Source: JAAYFT01 sp041655755
GTDB lineage: Bacteria; Bacillota; Clostridia; Tissierellales; Tissierellaceae
DNA length: 10,387 nt
Direction of reading: 5' to 3'
Assembly (NCBI GenBank): GCA_041655755.1
Contig: JBBAEY010000077.1
Coordinates: 1-10,387 of the forward strand
Below, piece after piece: positions 7,586 to 10,387 of this stretch (position 1 is the stretch's first letter; every line of letters starts with the position of its first letter). The notes beneath the pieces were generated by a model. The model was not told the origin of the DNA. It saw only the letters and a program-made list of their open reading frames with translations, and did no database searches. Position numbers and translations under genes: made by a program.

Positions 7586-7614
7586 ATTATATCATAGTTT
7601 TTTCCAATATAAAA
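7586..7614 (-). promoter_or_regulatory. Candidate extended -10 promoter upstream of the secD hairpin
   Basis: TATGATATAAT (7596-7586) is a perfect -10 hexamer with a TATG-N extension just before it. The -35 position 17 nt upstream (TTTTAT, 7614-7609) is poor, which an extended -10 can tolerate. The predicted start is near 7579, which would put the hairpin at 7545-7569 into a secD leader of about 90 nt. Confidence 0.45.
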
Positions 7615-7621
7615 GGAAATT

Positions 7622-7999
7622 TCACGAAATATTTATTCCAATTATTCCACCTATTACTCCTGAAACAATGCTTATTACAAGCCTTGAAATTAGAAAGGCT
7701 TCCCCTATCATTGGTCTTTTAAAAGATAAACCCAAAATCAAGAGTATTAGATAATAGCTTATTCCTAAAATCCCCCCATTTATCCACCCCTTTTCCCTAA
7801 GCTTTCCAGAAAGGTAAATACTGCCCACTGCTATACTCAAAATTAAAACCAACGTATTTGCTAAGGGAATAAACCCCTCTCCAATTTTGCTATAGGTAAG
7901 TAAGAGAGAAAAAACCAATATGGAAATGGTGGTAATGATATAAGACAGTATTAATCCCTTTAATAAGTAAACTAGTTTGCCTAAATTCTTCCCCTTCAT
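7622..7999 (-). CDS. Four-helix membrane protein, TIGR04086 family (function unknown)
   Basis: A 125-residue, strongly hydrophobic protein with a basic start (MKGKNLGKLVYLLKG) and four predicted membrane helices at about 15-35, 45-64, 73-91 and 103-123. Short loops carry the charges, notably KLREK at 66-70. No catalytic motif is visible. Size, topology and position between yajC and secD match the TIGR04086 family found in Clostridia and other Firmicutes at this site, which has no assigned function. Start ATG 7999 follows GGAGGG with a 5-nt spacer. It sits alone between the yajC terminator and the secD leader, with its own candidate promoter and an inverted repeat in front, so it may be a monocistronic unit. 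A role near the Sec machinery is only suggested by the neighbours. Confidence 0.85.
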   Translation of the reverse strand: MKGKNLGKLVYLLKGLILSYIITTISILVFSLLLTYSKIGEGFIPLANTLVLILSIAVGSIYLSGKLREKGWINGGILGISYYLILLILGLSFKRPMIGEAFLISRLVISIVSGVIGGIIGINIS

Positions 8000-8015
8000 G
8001 CTAGCCCTCCTTTAT

Positions 8016-8038
8016 ATTAAACTATGCCCTAGTTTAAT
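8016..8038. repeat. Perfect inverted repeat (9-5-9) before the small membrane gene
   Basis: ATTAAACTA, five bases TGCCC, then TAGTTTAAT. The arms are exact complements. It ends a few bases before the GGAGGG ribosome binding site and overlaps the predicted transcription start near 8034. It has no U tail in either direction, so it is not a terminator. It could be an operator or a 5'-end RNA hairpin. Confidence 0.55.
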
Positions 8039-8040
8039 TT

Positions 8041-8069
8041 ATTTTAGGAAGCCAGTATTTATTACACAA
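8041..8069 (-). promoter_or_regulatory. Candidate promoter of the small membrane gene
   Basis: TTGTGT (8069-8064), a 17-nt spacer and TAAAAT (8046-8041), directly after the U tract of the yajC terminator. The -10 matches five of six consensus bases and the -35 three. Spacing and location are good. Confidence 0.4.
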
Positions 8070-8099
8070 AATAAAAGCTTCCCATAAATAGGGAAGCTT
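8067..8099 (-). terminator. Intrinsic terminator after yajC
   Basis: AAGCTTCCC, a seven-base AT loop and GGGAAGCTT form a perfect nine-pair stem (8091-8099 and 8075-8083). On the minus strand the stem runs into TTTTATTTTG. It begins 7 nt after the yajC stop and should end the queA-tgt-yajC transcript. The plus-strand side has no comparable T run. Confidence 0.85.
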
Positions 8100-8106
8100 A
8101 AAATTA

Positions 8107-8448
8107 TTAATTCTCTTCGTCTTTTAATTCTTCAGTTTTGATTTCCTCATTTATCGGCTCTTCTTTTGCTGCCTTTTCATTCTTTTTAACTACAGAGCCT
8201 ATGGACCACTTTGTCATTTCTAATCTTGTCTTGTTGGGACCTGCTTCAATCAGCACAATATCCTCTTTCACCTTGGTTACCTTACCATAGATTCCACCAA
8301 TTGTAACTATTTCATCGCCAATTCTTAGACTGTTCCTCATTTCCGTAACTTGGGCTTCCTTTTTCTTTTGGGGCCTGATTATTAGGAAATAAAAAACTAC
8401 TAAAAATCCTAGTGTTACAATTAGTGGCGAAAATTGCTGTACATTCAT
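8107..8448 (-). CDS. yajC: Preprotein translocase accessory subunit YajC
   Basis: A 113-residue small membrane protein that associates with SecD and SecF. It has a single membrane helix at about 8-24, followed by the typical RPQKKKEAQ stretch at 25-33 and a YajC domain with LRIGDEIVTIGGIYGKV at 41-57. The C terminus from about 91 is a charged tail with ten acidic and four lysine residues in 23, probably disordered. ATG 8448 has a near-ideal AAAGGAGG site and a 7-nt spacer. It follows tgt by 53 bp, the usual place, and ends in a strong terminator, so here it is not cotranscribed with secDF unless there is read-through. Confidence 0.95.
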   Translation of the reverse strand: MNVQQFSPLIVTLGFLVVFYFLIIRPQKKKEAQVTEMRNSLRIGDEIVTIGGIYGKVTKVKEDIVLIEAGPNKTRLEMTKWSIGSVVKKNEKAAKEEPINEEIKTEELKDEEN

Positions 8449-8473
8449 TTAACTACCTCCTTTTCTATATAAT

Positions 8474-8502
8474 ATTATACATCATTTCATAGATAATTCA
8501 TC
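8474..8502 (-). promoter_or_regulatory. Possible internal promoter for yajC
   Basis: A perfect TATAAT (8479-8474) lies in the 53-bp tgt-yajC gap, but the -35 position at 17 nt (GATGAA, overlapping the tgt stop) is poor. The surrounding DNA is AT-rich, so a chance match is quite possible. Confidence 0.25.
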
Positions 8503-9626
8503 TATATTTTGTCCATGTAACCATATTTTTCATAAAACTCCCTTTTATATTCCATAAACCTATCTTCCCTAATAGAATTGCGTATATTCTTCATTAAATT
8601 AATCAAGAAATGCAGATTGTGTATGGTGGCAAGTCGGGCACCCAATATTTCGTTTACATTAAAAAGATGCCTAATATATGCTCTAGAATAGTTTGTGCAA
8701 GTATAGCAATCACATTCAGGGTCTAAACTAGAAAAATCCTTAGAATATTTTGCATTCCTTATGACAAGTTTACCACTGGATGTAAGCACCGTTCCATTTC
8801 TTGCAATTCTAGTCGGCAACACACAGTCAGCCATATCTATACCGTGTTCTACAGCCTCAAACAAATAATCGGGTGTACCCACCCCCATCAAGTATCTAGG
8901 CTTATCTTTTGGCAGAAAGGGCGTAGTATGGCCCAATATTTCACACATTAATTCCTTTGGCTCTCCAACGCTTAGACCTCCCACAGCATAGCCTGGAAAG
9001 TCCAAATCTACCAATTCTTTTACACTCTGCTCCCTGAGGTCCTTATACATTCCACCCTGAACAATGCCAAATAGACTTTGTCTATCCCAATCCTTGTGAT
9101 AGTCTTTACATCTTTTTGCCCATCTGCTGGTCCTCTCCATGGATTCCTTAGAATATTCATAACTAGCCGGATAAGGAGTACATTCATCAAAACTCATCAT
9201 TATATCTGAACCCAAAGCGTTCTGTATTTCAATTGATTTTTCAGGGCTTATAAAGTGGGTAGAGCCATCAATATGTGACCTAAACTCCACACCTTCTTCC
9301 TTAATCTTTCTCAAGTCCCCCAGGCTAAATACCTGAAATCCACCGCTATCCGTAAGAATTGGTCCATTCCAGTTCATAAACTTATGGAGGCCACCTGCCT
9401 CTTTTATCAGTTCATGTCCTGGTTTAAGATAAAGGTGATAGGTGTTTGAAAGTATTATCTGGGCCTCTAAATCCTTCAGTTCCTCTGGCGTCATGGCCTT
9501 TACCGTAGCCCTTGTTCCAACAGGCATAAAAATCGGCGTCTCAACTACGCCATGAGGAGTATGTAATTTTCCTAGCCTAGCCTTACTGTCCCTTGCCTCT
9601 TTTAGTAACTCAAATTTTATAGCCAT
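8502..9626 (-). CDS. tgt: tRNA-guanine transglycosylase (queuine/preQ1 tRNA-ribosyltransferase)
   Basis: A 374-residue TIM-barrel enzyme that swaps guanine 34 in GUN-anticodon tRNAs for preQ1, the base later made into queuosine. The general acid/base Asp is D93 in TDSGGFQVFSL. The nucleophile is D267 in DMADCVLPTR. The substrate loop is GIVQGG at 187-192 and the binding-pocket Cys of bacterial enzymes is C149 in DECTP. Zinc ligands C305, C307, C310 (ECDCYTC) and H336 are intact. Length matches bacterial Tgt. ATG 9626 follows GGAGG with a 6-nt spacer. The gene begins 13 nt after the queA stop, so the two are cotranscribed. Confidence 0.98.
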   Translation of the reverse strand: MAIKFELLKEARDSKARLGKLHTPHGVVETPIFMPVGTRATVKAMTPEELKDLEAQIILSNTYHLYLKPGHELIKEAGGLHKFMNWNGPILTDSGGFQVFSLGDLRKIKEEGVEFRSHIDGSTHFISPEKSIEIQNALGSDIMMSFDECTPYPASYEYSKESMERTSRWAKRCKDYHKDWDRQSLFGIVQGGMYKDLREQSVKELVDLDFPGYAVGGLSVGEPKELMCEILGHTTPFLPKDKPRYLMGVGTPDYLFEAVEHGIDMADCVLPTRIARNGTVLTSSGKLVIRNAKYSKDFSSLDPECDCYTCTNYSRAYIRHLFNVNEILGARLATIHNLHFLINLMKNIRNSIREDRFMEYKREFYEKYGYMDKI

Positions 9627-9639
9627 TTTATTCCTCCAT

Positions 9640-10387
9640 TTATTTTATAAACATTGCATCGCCAAAGCTAAAAAACCTATATCCTTCTCCAATAGCCGAT
9701 TCATAGGCTTTAAATATATTGTCCTTGCTGGACAAGGCACTTACGAGCATCAATAATGTAGACTCTGGTAGGTGAAAGTTGGTTATCAGTTTATCTACGA
9801 TTTTAAATTCGTATCCTGGATAAATAAATATATCTGTCCAGCCAGACTTTGGAAGCAAAAGACCTCCTTCATCAACTGCTGTTTCCAAAGTTCTAGTGGA
9901 AGTTGTCCCAACAGAAATTACTTTTCCACCATTCTGCTTACAATTATTTATCAATTCAGATGCCTCTTTAGATATATTAAAGTATTCCGAATGCATATGG
10001 TGTTCCAAAATGTTGTCTACCTTAACGGGCCTAAAGGTCCCAAGCCCAACATGCAGTGTTATATAGGCTAGACTAACTCCCTTATCCTCTATTTGCTCTA
10101 AGAGACTCCTGGTGAAATGCAATCCAGCCGTAGGTGCTGCTGCTGAACCTTCGTGCCTTGCATATACTGTTTGGTATCTACTTTTATCCCTTAGCTTTTC
10201 TCTAATATAGGGTGGGAGGGGCATCTCCCCTAACCGATCTAGTATCTCCTCAAAAATCCCCTTATATGAAAAGTTAATTATTCTTGTGCCATCTTTAGTG
10301 ATGGACAGGATTTCTCCCTTTAAAATGCCATTCCCAAACTCTATTGTAACCCCAAGTTTTACCTTCTTACCAGGTCTTACTAGACAT
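9640..10387 (-). CDS. queA: S-adenosylmethionine:tRNA ribosyltransferase-isomerase QueA, N terminus missing
   Basis: QueA moves and isomerises the ribosyl part of SAM onto preQ1 in tRNA, giving epoxyqueuosine. The open frame runs to the right edge of the window with no start needed: upstream of the internal ATG at 10224 it reads CLVRPGKKVKLG, then GIFEEILDRLGEMPLPPYI, matching QueA. About 248 C-terminal residues of an expected 340 or so are visible. Conserved blocks include HEGSAAAPTAGLHFT, TLHVGLGTFRPV, TNFHLPESTLLMLVSA and the terminal GEGYRFFSFGDAMFI. The N-terminal quarter lies outside the window. The TAA stop is 13 nt before tgt. In Clostridia the genes before it are often ruvA-ruvB, which cannot be tested here. 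Confidence 0.97.
   Translation of the reverse strand, partial: CLVRPGKKVKLGVTIEFGNGILKGEILSITKDGTRIINFSYKGIFEEILDRLGEMPLPPYIREKLRDKSRYQTVYARHEGSAAAPTAGLHFTRSLLEQIEDKGVSLAYITLHVGLGTFRPVKVDNILEHHMHSEYFNISKEASELINNCKQNGGKVISVGTTSTRTLETAVDEGGLLLPKSGWTDIFIYPGYEFKIVDKLITNFHLPESTLLMLVSALSSKDNIFKAYESAIGEGYRFFSFGDAMFIK

Noticed and set aside
8489..8505. Small inverted repeat ATAGAT-N5-ATCTAT at the tgt stop
   Set aside because: Six pairs, only one of them G-C, with no T run on the minus strand; too weak to call a terminator.

Overview
This 10.4 kb window is an AT-rich housekeeping segment in which every supported gene lies on the minus strand, so it reads from right to left. Gene order in the direction of transcription is queA (5' end outside the window), tgt, yajC, a small membrane gene of the TIGR04086 type, secD, secF, recJ, rel(A/SpoT), dtd, a glyoxalase-II-like metallo-beta-lactamase hydrolase, and the first codons of what is probably hemZ. 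This order, with separate secD and secF genes, strong GGAGG-type ribosome binding sites and low GC, points to a low-GC Firmicute of the class Clostridia. A Tissierellales-like lineage is a guess from overall protein feel, not a demonstrated placement.

Layout. 9640-10387 and 8502-9626 hold the last two steps that act on tRNA in queuosine synthesis, in the order opposite to their biochemical use (Tgt inserts preQ1, QueA then modifies it). They run into yajC (8107-8448), which ends in a strong intrinsic terminator. A single four-helix membrane gene follows (7622-7999) with its own candidate promoter. A leader of about 130 bp containing a perfect hairpin precedes secD-secF (5342-7490), and secF ends in a terminator whose loop contains the stop codon. 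recJ (3450-5219) and rel (1189-3348) follow, separated by 100 bp with no gene. rel, dtd, the hydrolase and the hemZ start are spaced 10-20 bp apart and are probably cotranscribed.

How the genes work together. YajC, SecD and SecF form the membrane complex that assists the Sec translocon. QueA and Tgt modify the tRNA wobble base. Rel makes and degrades (p)ppGpp. Dtd proofreads D-aminoacyl-tRNA. RecJ is the 5'-3' single-strand exonuclease. The block is a conserved mix of translation, secretion and repair genes, not a dedicated pathway.

Nothing here looks like a mobile element, defence island, CRISPR array, RNA gene or new enzymatic system. The points worth a second look are regulatory: the secD leader (extended -10 promoter, hairpin and a tiny ORF), a perfect inverted repeat at the predicted start of the small membrane gene's transcript, the secF terminator overlapping its stop codon, and the absence of apt and of the six-cysteine peptide gene from places where many Clostridia carry them. 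Several start codons were moved inward from the longest open frame because the ribosome binding site fixes them.
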